Assembly (NCBI GenBank): GCA_032622095.1
Contig: CP136062.1
Span: 196,487,887-196,551,886, forward strand
Direction: 5' to 3'
DNA: 64,000 nucleotides
DNA from: Siphonodentalium dalli
Taxonomy: Eukaryota; Mollusca; Scaphopoda; Gadilida; Siphonodentaliidae
This document shows, piece by piece, positions 1 to 10,100 of this stretch (position 1 is the first letter of the stretch; each line of letters opens with the position of its first letter). The position numbers and the translations under genes are program-made. Below the pieces are notes generated by a model that was not told the origin of the DNA, ran no database searches, and saw nothing but the letters and a program-made list of their open reading frames with translations.

Positions 1-194
1 ACATGTTCACGTTGACTAGGATGTTCTATTTTACATCCTTCACAGTTTGCTGACACTTCCTTGCGAATAAGTTCTTGTAGTTCTTCAATCATAGCGTTGT
101 TGAGTGTGTCCAAGATCAGGTTCCATCTCGGAGCAAAGTTTTGTGAACATTTGTATTCTTCATAGTAGTTCCATAGCTGTGATGTGAACTCCAT
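1..194 (-). CDS. Partial conserved Polinton protein with CxxC...HPSQ motif
   Basis: This open frame starts at an ATG at 192-194, one base beyond the MCP stop codon, and runs off the left edge of the window, so only about 64 N-terminal residues are visible. The visible part has an aromatic and charged start (MEFTSQLWNYYEEYKC) and then CEGCKIEHPSQREH, a Cys-x2-Cys followed by His-Pro-Ser-Gln. I recall this Cys/His signature from unassigned Polinton/adintovirus proteins, and it suggests a metal site. The function is unknown. The tight spacing to MCP and the shared strand place it in the late, structural end of the element. No protease gene is visible in the window; it may lie further left. Confidence 0.6.
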   Translation of the reverse strand, partial: MEFTSQLWNYYEEYKCSQNFAPRWNLILDTLNNAMIEELQELIRKEVSANCEGCKIEHPSQREH

Positions 195-195
195 C

Positions 196-1499
196 CTAAT
201 AGTCAGTAAGCACTTCTCTCAAAGCTGTGATCTCTATTTCACTGTCAAATTCAGCATACACCAAAACGTTGACGGCTGTAGTGAGAGCTGTCAAGAACTG
301 AAGCTCCAAACGCAGGTTCCCTGTCTTTATAGGATGTAGATGTCCCTCGTCGCTTCCTTGGTCCGGTGTCAAGTCGAAACCCCACAAACAATAACCATTC
401 ATATATTCTTTTAAATTAATGCCAATTGATTTGTTAACACCAAACATTCCTAAAGATTGATACAAAGATAAATATGATCTGAGACATTGTTTTGTTGCGA
501 AGTTTGGTTCAAATGGACGGTTATGTATTGTATGACCGTCTTGACTAACTTCCAATTTATTCAAACTGAAATGTTTGAAGTGGAAGGGATTGGTACCCAA
601 ATCTCCATTCATATCTTTATTTTCGACCAACGCAATAAAAAGTCTCTTTGGTAATTGTCCTTGAAATAAGTGGTCTTCAATTTTTGATCTAAGTCCAGTA
701 CTAATTGTGAAAGTTTTTATTTCTACTCGTCTGATAGGTATTTTCATTTTTGACTGGACAATTTCTTGATTTAATTTATTTGAGACCGCTGGAAAGAGAC
801 TAACTGTTCTGACATGGAACACTGCTGATTCGAAAACAATTTGTCCATCCTCGGCGCCAATGAGGCAAAATTTTGATGGTGATCTGTTTAATCTGATACG
901 AATTTCAATTCCATTTGGTAAATATTTTTCTTGAAGAAACAGATCAGTGTGTAAGCGTCCACATAGTTCAACAAATTTACTACCACCGATCAAACTTTCT
1001 CTAGAAGTTAATCCAGCATTGCCACCACCTTTGGTATTCTCTTCAAATTGTTCTGCTGTATCGCCATACCACATTTCTAAATTTGCTAATTGATTATCTT
1101 TATATTCTGGAGAGTATCCCAACAGATTTTCAAATATGCTCGGTATGGGTAAGTGTCAGAATTCGAAGTTATCAATTTGTTGTTCAAGTAAATATCGATA
1201 CTGCTGAACATGCTATGAAAGAAATTGTTAACAGGTGCTAATTCCGTACCAGCTACCAAATTAGTTCCATCTTTTTTTGTAATTTTGAATTTCACATAAA
1301 GATAAGATTGATTAATATCTGTCCACTTTTCGGTTTGAGATGGTATGACAAACTCTATCGGAGCAGAATTATTCAGCGGTGCAATCGGATGATTTTCGAT
1401 CCACTGCGATTCTGACATTGTAGCCACCGTTGGTGGAACATGAGTTATATCAAGTTCCGATTTATTGCATTCGCATGATCCATTTACCATTTGTGCCAT
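196..1499 (-). pseudogene. MCP: Double-jelly-roll major capsid protein, one frameshift
   Basis: This is a Polinton/adintovirus major capsid protein, of the family often auto-annotated in invertebrates as 'F54H12.2-like'. The N-terminal frame (1086-1499) has the family start GSCECNKSEL, a segment of jelly-roll strands and the landmark TYPYRAY. The remainder continues in another frame (196-1122) and carries the rest of the double jelly roll. The two frames join at about 1122-1135, within an A-rich stretch, and together give about 434 codons, close to full length for the family. A single indel therefore breaks the gene; a sequencing error in the A run is an alternative. The gene starts 2 nt after the stop of the upstream core-like gene. 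The product would be the trimeric hexon-like shell protein of the virion. Confidence 0.85.
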
Positions 1500-1501
1500 G
1501 A

Positions 1502-1876
1502 TTAATCAAAAATATCAAGAGCTCGACTGCTAGGATGTTTTTTCGACTGACTTTTTCGGCGTTTGACAGCTGAATGATTCATTTTTGAATTCGCTACTCT
1601 TTTTCTAGGTTTTTGTCTCGAGTTCAAAATTTGATTTTTAGCTTGTGTGCCAAAAGATTTTAAAGCTTTTTTACCTTCAGACATCAACGCTTCTTTCGAA
1701 CTTTTACCTTGATTAATAATTTCATCTGCAACACCAAACGTGTGTTTTTTCGCAAGTTGTAAAGCTGTCCGACCAAGCGGTTTTAGAAATGGTACAGCAG
1801 ATCTCATAACTGATTTGAAAAGTGAACCAATACCGTTACCATATTGCCGTGGTACACCTCTATACACGGGGAACAT
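1502..1876 (-). CDS. Small basic virion core-like protein
   Basis: This 124-residue protein has the layout of a small Polinton structural protein that lies between penton and MCP. It starts MFPVYRGVPRQYGNGIGSLF, with a Gly-rich amphipathic segment (residues 10-32), then alternating Lys-rich helices and a very basic C-terminus (KPRKRV, KRRKSQSKK). Similar proteins in the group are thought to be adenovirus pVI/pX-like minor virion or DNA-condensing proteins; that analogy is inference. The gene is intact and is separated by 5 nt from the penton stop and by 2 nt from the MCP start, so it is probably transcribed with them. Confidence 0.6.
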   Translation of the reverse strand: MFPVYRGVPRQYGNGIGSLFKSVMRSAVPFLKPLGRTALQLAKKHTFGVADEIINQGKSSKEALMSEGKKALKSFGTQAKNQILNSRQKPRKRVANSKMNHSAVKRRKSQSKKHPSSRALDIFD

Positions 1877-1881
1877 TGTTT

Positions 1882-2732
1882 TTAGAACTCCTCTCGTTTT
1901 CTGAAATGCAGCTTCGCCAAAGACTTACCACCAATAAACTGAATTGATTTTCCTGTGTCGCCACTTATATTTACACTAATTTTGTCAAAGTATGACTTTG
2001 AAACTGGAACATAATGTAAATTTAAAAATTCATGTTTAACATGTAATCCGTCGATATCTCTTTTAATTCTGAAAGAAACAACTCGTAAAATTTGTACTTC
2101 AACATTTCCAACAATTGTGAAATCGGCAATATCAGAATAAACAAACATTTGATTATGACCAACAAACAAATCTACACCAAACGGAAATCTATTATTGAAT
2201 AAAAATCTTCAGAAGCGTTTTCAGTTTTGTAACCCAACTTGTGCAAAAGACATTGTGGTAATTCAATTCCTAGTTTTGGGATACTTACACTCTTGCGAAT
2301 AATTTTCACACGTTTTGTAACTTTTGAGTACTTGATGTGAAATCCGTATTCGTTTTGCATTGCTTCTCCAAGTGTTTCATCAATTACATCTTGCATTGTA
2401 TCAAGTAAATCTGCCGCAGAGGTATACGAACCTTCTCGTATCTGTATTTCAATTGCACGAACGCCATCAGGTCTCGTAAATATCTTTTCTTCAAAACGAT
2501 TTTGAAGAACAGACAGTATTATTGCATCAGTTGTAATCAAATTGAATTTACACGAATCCCCTGTAACATTGTATGTTTCTGAAGGTGTTATCAGTTCGAC
2601 TAATGCAACTTCCCATTTTTCTTTATCAATTTGAATTGGTTTTGGTAATTGTACAGTAAAACAACATTGAGAATTGTTTGGATACATTACCATTGAACTG
2701 TCGCTCGGAATTGTAATGTAGAAAGAATTCAT
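1882..2732 (-). pseudogene. Penton-like single-jelly-roll minor capsid protein, one frameshift
   Basis: The first frame (2172-2732) starts MNSFYITIPSDSSMVMYPNN, the conserved opening of the Polinton minor capsid (penton) protein, and continues through the strand WEVALVELITPSETY. The C-terminal frame (1882 to about 2190) contains MFVYSDIADFTIVG, HYVPVSKSYFD and LAKLHFRK, the conserved end of the same protein. The reading frames cross at about 2180-2195, where one base is missing or extra, and together give about 283 codons. The ATG overlaps the TGA of the upstream membrane-protein gene as ATGA (2729-2732), which indicates a tightly packed transcription unit. The product would occupy the five-fold vertices. 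Confidence 0.8.
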
Positions 2733-2992
2733 ACTTTCAAAATATCTGCCGACTGATTTTTCAAATATTTCAAACGCGGTGTTGGTAAAATGTATCCCAA
2801 AGAACTACTGAGTAAAATTAACCACAGTTCGTTATTTTCACTTTGTAAACTTAAATGAACAATTGCTGTAGCGATTATACCAACAATTATAATAATTTGT
2901 GTAAAATATGTTACTTGATTTTTTGCAATTTTTTCTCCACAGATTTGAAATTGTGATGGAGCATCCAGACCAACTGAACCATTTTGAGACAT
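2729..2992 (-). CDS. Small Polinton membrane protein
   Basis: This intact 87-residue protein begins MSQNGSVGLDAPSQFQICG. The frame is open further upstream to 3127, but that part overlaps the integrase, and the internal Met at 2992 matches the start I recall for this small family. Residues about 27-48 (ITQIIIIVGIIATAIVHL-like) and about 56-70 are hydrophobic and separated by a short polar loop (QSENNELW), giving two predicted membrane segments. The C-terminus is basic (RLKYLKNQ). I know this family as a conserved, uncharacterised neighbour of penton in invertebrate Polintons. Membrane remodelling or virion entry is only a guess. Confidence 0.65.
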   Translation of the reverse strand: MSQNGSVGLDAPSQFQICGEKIAKNQVTYFTQIIIIVGIIATAIVHLSLQSENNELWLILLSSSLGYILPTPRLKYLKNQSADILKV

Positions 2993-3002
2993 GTTAAAAG
3001 TT

Positions 3003-4096
3003 TTATACCAAATTTGTGGCAGGAATCCAACTGTCAAATTTTTTAGGATAACCAGCCCAATGAACTTTAATTTCTCTAACTGATTTACCAGCAACTTTTC
3101 TTGAACGTTTACCAACAACTGATTCAATTTCGTAAACTTTATTATCTTTTATATGTTGAATTTCTTTACCATAAAATGATCCTGCGATGTTTTCACCATC
3201 TAAATCTACTAATTTGTAAGTTAATGATGTACTTTTACAAACTCTACTAATTTTGAAAATTTCTTTTGTCCAATTTGGAAGATATCCTTTATCAAAAGTT
3301 CTCTTTGTTTTATTTATTCTAACAAAATCTCCAACTTTCAAGATCTTATCTTTTTTCGTTTTTAACTTTCCATAAAGATTTCTGGAAACTTCAATTTCAT
3401 TTTCTCGAGTTACTAAAACTGGTGCCATCTTAATACTTCTATGAAAACTTTTGTTGTAAGAATTCGCAAAATCGTGCAAAACATCATTGTATTTCAAAGT
3501 TTGATTATGTGTAAAATATTTCCACATCTTTGTTTTCAATGTCCGTTGAAAACGTTCAACTATAATTGCTTTTGTCTCTGGATTCTCTGTTGTGAAAAAA
3601 TGAATTTTCTTAGATTTCAAAAATTGTAAAAATAATTTATTTTTGAATTCTGAACCTTTGTCAGATTGAAATGAAACAGGTTTTCGTTTTGATGATTTGA
3701 GAATTTTCTGAAATGTTTTAACTAAAGTTTTACCAGTTTTGTCTTTAATTTTTCAACCCATGCAAATTTTGAGAACACATCAATAACACAAAGTAAATAT
3801 CTGTAATTGTCATTGTGCTTTTGCAAAGTTTGCAAATCTGCCAAATCAGCTTGCCACTGAATATCAATTCCTGCAACAATAGTTTTACGTCTGCGAAATT
3901 TCCGAACAATTGGTTTGTGCAAAGTGTATGTTTTTTTCCATTGTAACCATTTTTTAACATCTGAAAGTTTAATTTTGTTATTTGTTTCTTTCGCATTTTT
4001 AAAAAGTTGATTTGCTCCACTGAAACCACCAACTTCTTTTGGTTTGTAGTAAATTTCAGTTAGAAGTTTGTCAAATTTTATGTAAGTGGGGACCAT
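3003..4096 (-). pseudogene. INT: Polinton retrovirus-like integrase with chromodomain, one frameshift
   Basis: This is a DDE integrase of the retroviral/Polinton type, about 364 codons in two frames. The N-terminal frame (3722-4096) has the Polinton IN opening (YYKPKEVGGFSGANQLF) and a basic linker. The first catalytic Asp lies in QWQADLADL, followed by VIDVFSKFAWV. After a frameshift near 3722-3740, in a run of AAAACTGGTAAAAC type, the second frame carries the second Asp in SDKGSEF (about 3640-3665) and the Glu in IVERFQRTLK. It then has an SH3-like C-terminal region (VGDFVRINKTKR) and a chromodomain (YEIESVVGKR through WAGYPKKFDSWIP). The three acidic residues are all present, so the damage is the indel only. 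The start overlaps the upstream gene by 19 nt. Confidence 0.88.
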
Positions 4097-4800
4097 CCTT
4101 TCAAAATAGATTTTCTGGTTTTAGGAAAACTTTGAGGTGTGAAAATATCAACTGAACGTTTTCTTGACTTGCCACTGCTAGGAGTTGCATGAGGTGTATG
4201 AAACTCATCACCAGTGTGACCTTCTTTTAAATGTCTTTGTATCCACAACCATCGATTCCTGTTACCTACATAATCTTGTGGTACATTAAGTTCCCCCAAT
4301 CCGCGTAGGAATGTTTCATAACCAACTGGGTCAAAACCTTTTCGGTGACGAACAACATCGTTTATCAAATCAATTATATTTGATCCAGTAACTGTTTCTG
4401 TTCCATAAATTAATTGTCCACGATCATCCCATCTAAGTTTAGGATTAGTTGACAACAATGTTAAAATTTGTTGTGCTTTACCACGAAGTTTAGATGGCAC
4501 ACTTTCCAATATATGTTCACTCATTTTCCCAAAGTTTTCAGATAACTTTTGTTCAGGTAAACTGAATTTTGAATTTAAAGATTTTTGTGAAGTTTTCAAT
4601 TTGTACAAATTTTCTCCAAATAACTGTGACTTTTCTGATTCAGAAATATTTTTATCATAAACTGATTTCAATTCTTTGTAAGAATCTGAAACATTTGAAA
4701 TTGCAGTATCCGGAGGTAATTGAGGTTTATTCATTTCTGACATTTTCCATTGTTTGAAATCTTCCAACATTCTGAATGGTACAATAACCATTTTCTTCAT
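4078..4800 (-). CDS. Conserved Polinton protein of unknown function
   Basis: This intact 240-residue protein starts MKKMVIVPFRMLEDFKQW. Its N-terminal half is polar and helix-prone. The central conserved block (LLSTNPKLRWDDRGQLIYGT, then NIIDLINDVVRHRKGF, GYETFLRGLGELNVP, GNRNRWLWIQ; residues about 112-188) matches a family I recall from Polintons and adintoviruses, usually encoded beside the integrase or packaging genes. The C-terminus is Ser/Lys/Arg-rich (SSGKSRKRSVDIFTP). No enzymatic motif is visible. Its stop lies 19 nt inside the integrase start, so the two are probably co-transcribed. Confidence 0.65.
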   Translation of the reverse strand: MKKMVIVPFRMLEDFKQWKMSEMNKPQLPPDTAISNVSDSYKELKSVYDKNISESEKSQLFGENLYKLKTSQKSLNSKFSLPEQKLSENFGKMSEHILESVPSKLRGKAQQILTLLSTNPKLRWDDRGQLIYGTETVTGSNIIDLINDVVRHRKGFDPVGYETFLRGLGELNVPQDYVGNRNRWLWIQRHLKEGHTGDEFHTPHATPSSGKSRKRSVDIFTPQSFPKTRKSILKGWSPLT

Positions 4801-4813
4801 ATTTATTTGAGAT

Positions 4814-5188
4814 TTAGTTTTTCAAAATATCGTTTACAACTGCACCTAATGTTTTGCTAATCAATGGAGCAAGAAATAATAATGGTAAAAAGCCACCTTT
4901 TTGATTCAAAATTTTCTTCTTTTGTTGCAAAGGTTTGTTCTTGTCTGCAAGATATCTGATATGTTTACGCTTCGAATGTAACTTACGGTTCTGAGCTTCA
5001 TTCAGTTTTACATTACCTTTTAAAAGATTTTGACAACATTCTGAAATACAATCCATCACTTGTTTCGGAGCATCGTTGATCATTTTCTTTTTATATGCAG
5101 ATGGAACTTTACTCATTGCAACAATCAACTCACCATATTTTTTTATCAGCGGTGCTTTCCTGCTCTTAGTTTTTGAAGGCATCTTCAC
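4814..5188 (-). CDS. Basic core protein with C-terminal GGF hydrophobic tail (pX-like)
   Basis: This 124-residue, strongly basic protein has a mid-region CISECCQNLLKGNVKLNEAQ, then RKLHSKRKHIRYLADKN, and ends with QKGGFLPLLFLAPLISKTLGAV (residues about 96-117). The pattern of a basic block, Gly-Gly-hydrophobic and a membrane-active tail is a widespread Polinton family and recalls the adenovirus core peptide pX C-terminus. That analogy is inference. The gene is intact, with the start at 5188 or at the next Met two codons in. It lies 13 nt after the 240-residue gene on the same strand in genomic order. Confidence 0.6.
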   Translation of the reverse strand: MKMPSKTKSRKAPLIKKYGELIVAMSKVPSAYKKKMINDAPKQVMDCISECCQNLLKGNVKLNEAQNRKLHSKRKHIRYLADKNKPLQQKKKILNQKGGFLPLLFLAPLISKTLGAVVNDILKN

Positions 5189-5238
5189 AGTCTAAGTAGT
5201 TGTCTCAAAATGAGCAGAAAAATTATATGTTTCATCTT

Positions 5239-5811
5239 TTATCTTTTCTGATTGAACCATTCTAAAGCTTCGAATGCAGATTTCGATGCATCAGACAACG
5301 GCATAAATTTTGAAAATTCAAGATTTTGTAATGGTTGATGTTGAGGGTTCTGCTGAGAAGGTATAGGTGTAAATTTAGAATGTTGATTTTGTTGAGTTTG
5401 CATCGGTGTAAACTTTGAATGATTTAGAGAAAGCTGTGTTTTACGTTTAGATTCTTTTTGACTACCCCTTTGTTGTGTTTGCATCAGTGTAATCTTTGAA
5501 TGTTTTGGAGAAACCTTTGATTTACTTTTAGATTGTCTACCAGTTTGTTCAAATGAATTTTTCAAAAGACTTCTAATTAAAACTCCTCCAAGGAACCCAC
5601 TACCACCTCGTTGTAAAATTAATTTGCGTTTTGTTTCCATATCAGTTGATCGATCAGAGATTTTTTTAAGAACATTTTTATTTCTCTGAAAAAACTTTTT
5701 TGTCTGTGATGGTAATTTCCAATCATTTTCAAGAAATAATTCAGCTGCAAAAGTGAAGAAATTTATAATTTGTGACAGTTCATCATGACTAAACATCTCG
5801 GTGGACGACAT
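5239..5811 (-). CDS. Second GG-tail core-like protein with SKFTPMQTQQ repeats
   Basis: This intact protein has about 190 residues from MSSTEMFSHDELSQ at 5811. Upstream codons to 5880 are open but overlap the ATPase C-terminus, so I prefer the later Met. The N-terminal part is helical, followed by a basic stretch and KRKLILQRGGSGFLGGVLIRSL, which parallels the GGF tail of the neighbouring 124-residue protein. The two may be diverged paralogues. The second half holds at least three degenerate repeats of HSK(I/F)TxMQTQQ in a Gln/Lys/Ser-rich low-complexity tail. A virion or core role is inferred from the neighbours and the GG motif only. Confidence 0.5.
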   Translation of the reverse strand: MSSTEMFSHDELSQIINFFTFAAELFLENDWKLPSQTKKFFQRNKNVLKKISDRSTDMETKRKLILQRGGSGFLGGVLIRSLLKNSFEQTGRQSKSKSKVSPKHSKITLMQTQQRGSQKESKRKTQLSLNHSKFTPMQTQQNQHSKFTPIPSQQNPQHQPLQNLEFSKFMPLSDASKSAFEALEWFNQKR

Positions 5812-5845
5812 GGTTCTAAAATGAGAAAAGTAACAACAACTGAAT

Positions 5846-6501
5846 TTATACTTTTGAATAAATGACAGGACCTCGGTCATTAGCTGTCAACCATTTATGG
5901 AAAATATCAGTTCTTATTCGCAAATAATTTTCTGTTCTAGGATGAAAATCTACTAAAATATATCCATGATTTATTGAAGTTGCATCTTCGTATGCTTGTT
6001 TCGTTTCAAATGATTGATTTGCATTTGATGAGCCAAAACTTTTATTTGATTTTTATCTCGAACACTTTGAAATAAAACCATGTAGTGTGCATTCAAACTT
6101 ATAGTTCTGCTACTTTTTGATTTTTGGAACATGTTTTGAGTAATGTAAATTATTGAAGCATTTCGATGGTGACCTTTTCTAGTAAACCAAAGCATTATTT
6201 TGTCTTCATCTTGTTCCCCCATCATGTCATCGAAAACAACAAGATGAGGAAATGATTTATCTGATACAATTTCCTCATCATCGTCTGGAATACCATCGAT
6301 AAACTCAACGTTATCAATTTCTTTTATACGATTGTATGTGTCTTGCCATTCTTTGTAACACCAAACTATTTTCTTTGGTGGTGTTTGGAATAAATCGTGT
6401 TTAAATTCAATAACTTTTTTAACAAATTCTGTTTTACCTGATCCACTAGGTCCGCTGATAAAGAAATTACACGGATGTTGGAAAAGTAAAGATTCTTCCA
6501 T
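5846..6501 (-). pseudogene. ATP: FtsK/HerA-type genome-packaging ATPase, C-terminal frameshift
   Basis: This is the Polinton packaging ATPase of the A32-like FtsK-HerA group. Walker A is GPSGSGKT (residues 17-24) and Walker B is HLVVFDDMM (residues 86-94). These are followed by the sensor-like ITQNMFQ block and SLNAHYMVLFQSVRDKNQI, all conserved for the family. The first frame ends at 5971 after a shift near 6018-6030. The true C-terminus continues in another frame (AYEDATS, HGYILVDFHPRTENYLRIRTDIF) to a TAA at 5846-5848, giving about 218 codons in total. All catalytic motifs lie before the break. The product would pump element DNA into the capsid. Confidence 0.85.
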
Positions 6502-6534
6502 GTTGTCACTTTGATGTCTAATCAGAGAGTGAAC

Positions 6535-7122
6535 TTAACGACGTGTGAATTTAGTTTTTAAACAGAAATCTCCATAGCTGTAAATATTTCCAAACATTTC
6601 AATAATCCAAGTATTATAGTCTTCTATTCTTCTGTTTGTTCTGTAAACAAAAAAATCATTTCCTATAATGTTTTTAATTTTTGCATATGTTGACATTTTG
6701 TTTGTTAACAAATACCCATAGATCCTAGGAACTGATTTAAAGGTTCCCCTAGCAAGAGGATAATTATCTTCATACTTTGTATAATGAATATAGTCATGTT
6801 CATCAAAAGTTTCTAAATCTAAATGGTGTTCATCACCACCAAATATCCAAAAATCAGATATTCTTTCAATGAGAATTTTTTTTTTGAATTTAATAAATGA
6901 TTTAATATATTTTTGAGAGAAATGAGAAAATATACTTGTCTCAAGATAGTCCAATCTCTGTACACACTCGTCGACATCACAGCATCGTAGTATTGCTTCC
7001 TTTTCTCTTTCAAACCAGACTTCTTGTAATTCCTTCTTTATCTCTGGAATAAGTGTTGACTGTGCCACCAAATATCCATAAATCTTCTCAGCAATTTCTG
7101 GAGGTACTACTCCTGTCAACAT
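6535..7122 (-). CDS. Unrecognised protein between PolB and packaging ATPase
   Basis: This is an intact frame of about 195 residues. I chose the Met at 7122, 17 nt after the PolB stop. The frame is open to 7230 inside the PolB end, with another Met at 7176. It starts MLTGVVPPEIAEKIYGYLVAQ, an F-box-like or short helical opening, then a Lys/Glu-rich helical part and an aromatic-rich C-terminal half (WIFGGDEHHLDLE, YIHYTKYEDNYPLARGTF, NTWIIEMFGNIYSYGDF). I do not recognise the family. An F-box-like N-terminus (PPEIAEKIYGYL) is a weak suggestion only. The gene sits in the replication/packaging half of the block and has no visible damage. Confidence 0.5.
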   Translation of the reverse strand: MLTGVVPPEIAEKIYGYLVAQSTLIPEIKKELQEVWFEREKEAILRCCDVDECVQRLDYLETSIFSHFSQKYIKSFIKFKKKILIERISDFWIFGGDEHHLDLETFDEHDYIHYTKYEDNYPLARGTFKSVPRIYGYLLTNKMSTYAKIKNIIGNDFFVYRTNRRIEDYNTWIIEMFGNIYSYGDFCLKTKFTRR

Positions 7123-7138
7123 CTTGACATGAAATGAC

Positions 7139-10100
7139 TCAACATCTCCATCCGTATGGATATTCGTGAATACCATTGACGAGTTTTCGTTTTGTGTACA
7201 CCTATCTGAAAGTTTTGGTTTGACACTCACTAATCAGTTGATGGTTCTTTTGTCTTTTAATTCTGGAAGGATACTCAACAACAGTTTTGAAATTTTCACG
7301 ATCATTAACACATTGTACCATTGTTTCAAAATTAACTTTTTGACTTGCGCTGTAATCAAGAGTGATACCTTTTACCTTACATTTGGTGTATCTTCTCCCA
7401 TCTTTGATGTATTCATATCCGTAGTTCTTTGGTCCAAGTCCAACAAATTTGACAATCTTTGCATCTGGATGTTCGTCGCTCCATTTCCCCAATCTTCCTT
7501 CGATAGTTTTGATGTTCTTCTTTGATGGATCACTGACATACATACAGCTGTCTGTATCAAAATACAGCACTCTATCTCCAAGTTTTTTAAAAACTTTATA
7601 CAATTGTAATCTTGCATACGCTGTAACAAAAGAAGCAACAACAACATTTGCTGAATGATGAGGTTCAATATTATCTAAAATATCAACATAATTTACCAGA
7701 ATGAATTTGTCACCATCAAGAAGTGTAACATTTTGAACAATTATATTGTTACTAGTAAGCAATTCAAAATAACGTGATGGCTTATCCACATACTCTGTTT
7801 TTTACATAAGATTTCTTTGTGCATTCTTACCCCATATACAATTAATCATAATTTTAGATATTTGGCGTTTTCCTGGATTCTTCTCGATGTTCTCCAATTT
7901 TATACCCTCAGCTGCATAATAATCCTGTACAAACTTTTGCTTCTGTTCTTCTGTCTCAACACCAAATGGATAACCACTACATTCCTGTTTGATCTTTAGA
8001 TGTTTGTCGATATAGGATTTGTATATTTCATCTGTCCAATCTGTCCAATGCCAAATTTGGTACACATCAAGTATTTTGTAGCCAACATCCATTGCTTTGA
8101 ATAATTCTGGCGTGTCCACACTCCGGTTATAGCTCGATCTTCTTCTGAATGGTTACATGTCTCGTTCTCATTGATGGCGCAAGTGTTGCACTAAGTAAAA
8201 ACCACTTTGTTGTTACAATGAATCGGTAGAACTGGAATATACAATTTCGATGGTGGTAAAATTGTACATTTAACAAGACCCGCATAGTCTCTAATGTGTT
8301 CTTGATCGATCTGCTCTTGGCTCAAAATTTCTGGATGTCCAACAGGGTAGAATTTATATTTGTTGCAATATGAATACAACGAACACACATCGATGAACTT
8401 GATTTCTTTTGTGGAATCTTGATCAATTTCCTCGTACAATTTGATGGCATTTGTACGTCCACCAAACAATGCTTCTCTTGGCAAAATGGGGTCTCGATGT
8501 TTGTAGAAAGATTCCATTTGTTGTTTGAATTTCACATCCGATTTCATTCTTTCGTCGATCTGATGCCCCCAAAGTGATTAAACTCTGTAACCAAGACTTT
8601 CCAGTTCATCTTTCTTCTGTTGAGTTCTTGTATATAATTATTCCATGGTGAGCATCGTATAGGGATTCTTGTATTGTCTGTTGTTGTAAAATTTTGGACA
8701 TCCATGAAACAGACATCCATTCATCTCAAAAACTGTTCTTGTGGCTTCCTCATATCCATCGACGTAGTGTCCACCAATCTTGATTTCTCCTCCATTCAAA
8801 GCATGCTTAATTGTTATCATACGTGACAATGATAGATGTTGAAGCCAACGTATCGCTTTCATGGAATAGTTTTTAGCACATGGGTATCCACCATCTGGAA
8901 TGATTCCAATTGTTTTCTCTGGCATTGAATTCTTCCTCCATGCCAAATTGCAAACTTGCGCCAATGTTATTGACTCATTGAACGGGTCAATCTGTTCTGT
9001 TTCCAATATGTATTTCCTGAAATTTCCACATCCACGGCGAAGAATATCCACGTCTGATTTGCAGTACTTCTCCATCTCTTCTTGGAAGTTGAATATCACG
9101 TAATTTTCTATTTTCTCATTTTACCATTCAAAGAATTTCTCTCGATTTTCCATGCTCATCATGTCTGGTTTGTAGTAATCAGAAGCCAAGTAAGGTCCAA
9201 TGTAATTTTGAAACTTTGGTGAATTCGCCCAATGTGGAAAGTGTCCTTTCGTCATCTCATTCAGCTGAAAAGTTTGTGGAAACTTTGAAAGCGGCATCAT
9301 CAGAAAACTCAGAGAATCAATAACTTTCACGCTGTTGCATTTTAAACTGAGAATTTTGTTTCCATTCATGATCAGTTCTGGTTTATGAATTCCACTTTGT
9401 ATGAGTGCTTGAAGTAGAAACTGTGCATCGTATCCCTGAGCATTATGTGCTATTGCAACACATCCTTTGTGATCTTGGTGGAATAACCAGTTTGTGAAGT
9501 CTGTTAAAACGTTGTCACCCTTGAATACAAATTCTCTGGAATCCGGTCCGCATGTTTCACATTTTTCTTCGATTGGTTTGCACATGCAATCTCCACAAGC
9601 GGTATGTGCAACACAGAAGTTTGGAATATGAACACCTGTGTCTTGTCTGCATTCAAAGTCAAAGAATACATATGGAATCTTTGCAGGTTTCTTTTCCGGT
9701 GATTCATATTTTGGAATGTAGCACCTGTGATCTGCTTCAACGATTTCTTTGCAATGTTTGCATTTCTTCAACCCCGCACATATATGTCTGGTTATTTTAT
9801 TGGTGAGAATTTCTTCATCACAATTGTTGCATAGTTGAACCAAATCACATATTTTTCTTTTCTGTTTTCCTTCCGTCTTCAAATGGTTGTCGAAACAAGA
9901 TTTACTTCTGAATGATCGTCGACACGTTCTACACTTCACCCAATTTGTGAAATTACACTGTGTCAATGACCAGCATGCACAAACAAATCTGCATCGATGA
10001 TCGCCACGACTTTTGAATCCAATGTCACATAATTCGCAGTAGTAGCCGGTGCCTAGAAATCCTTTGATTGATGTTATGGTGTCGAAGTGATTGTTGCTGT

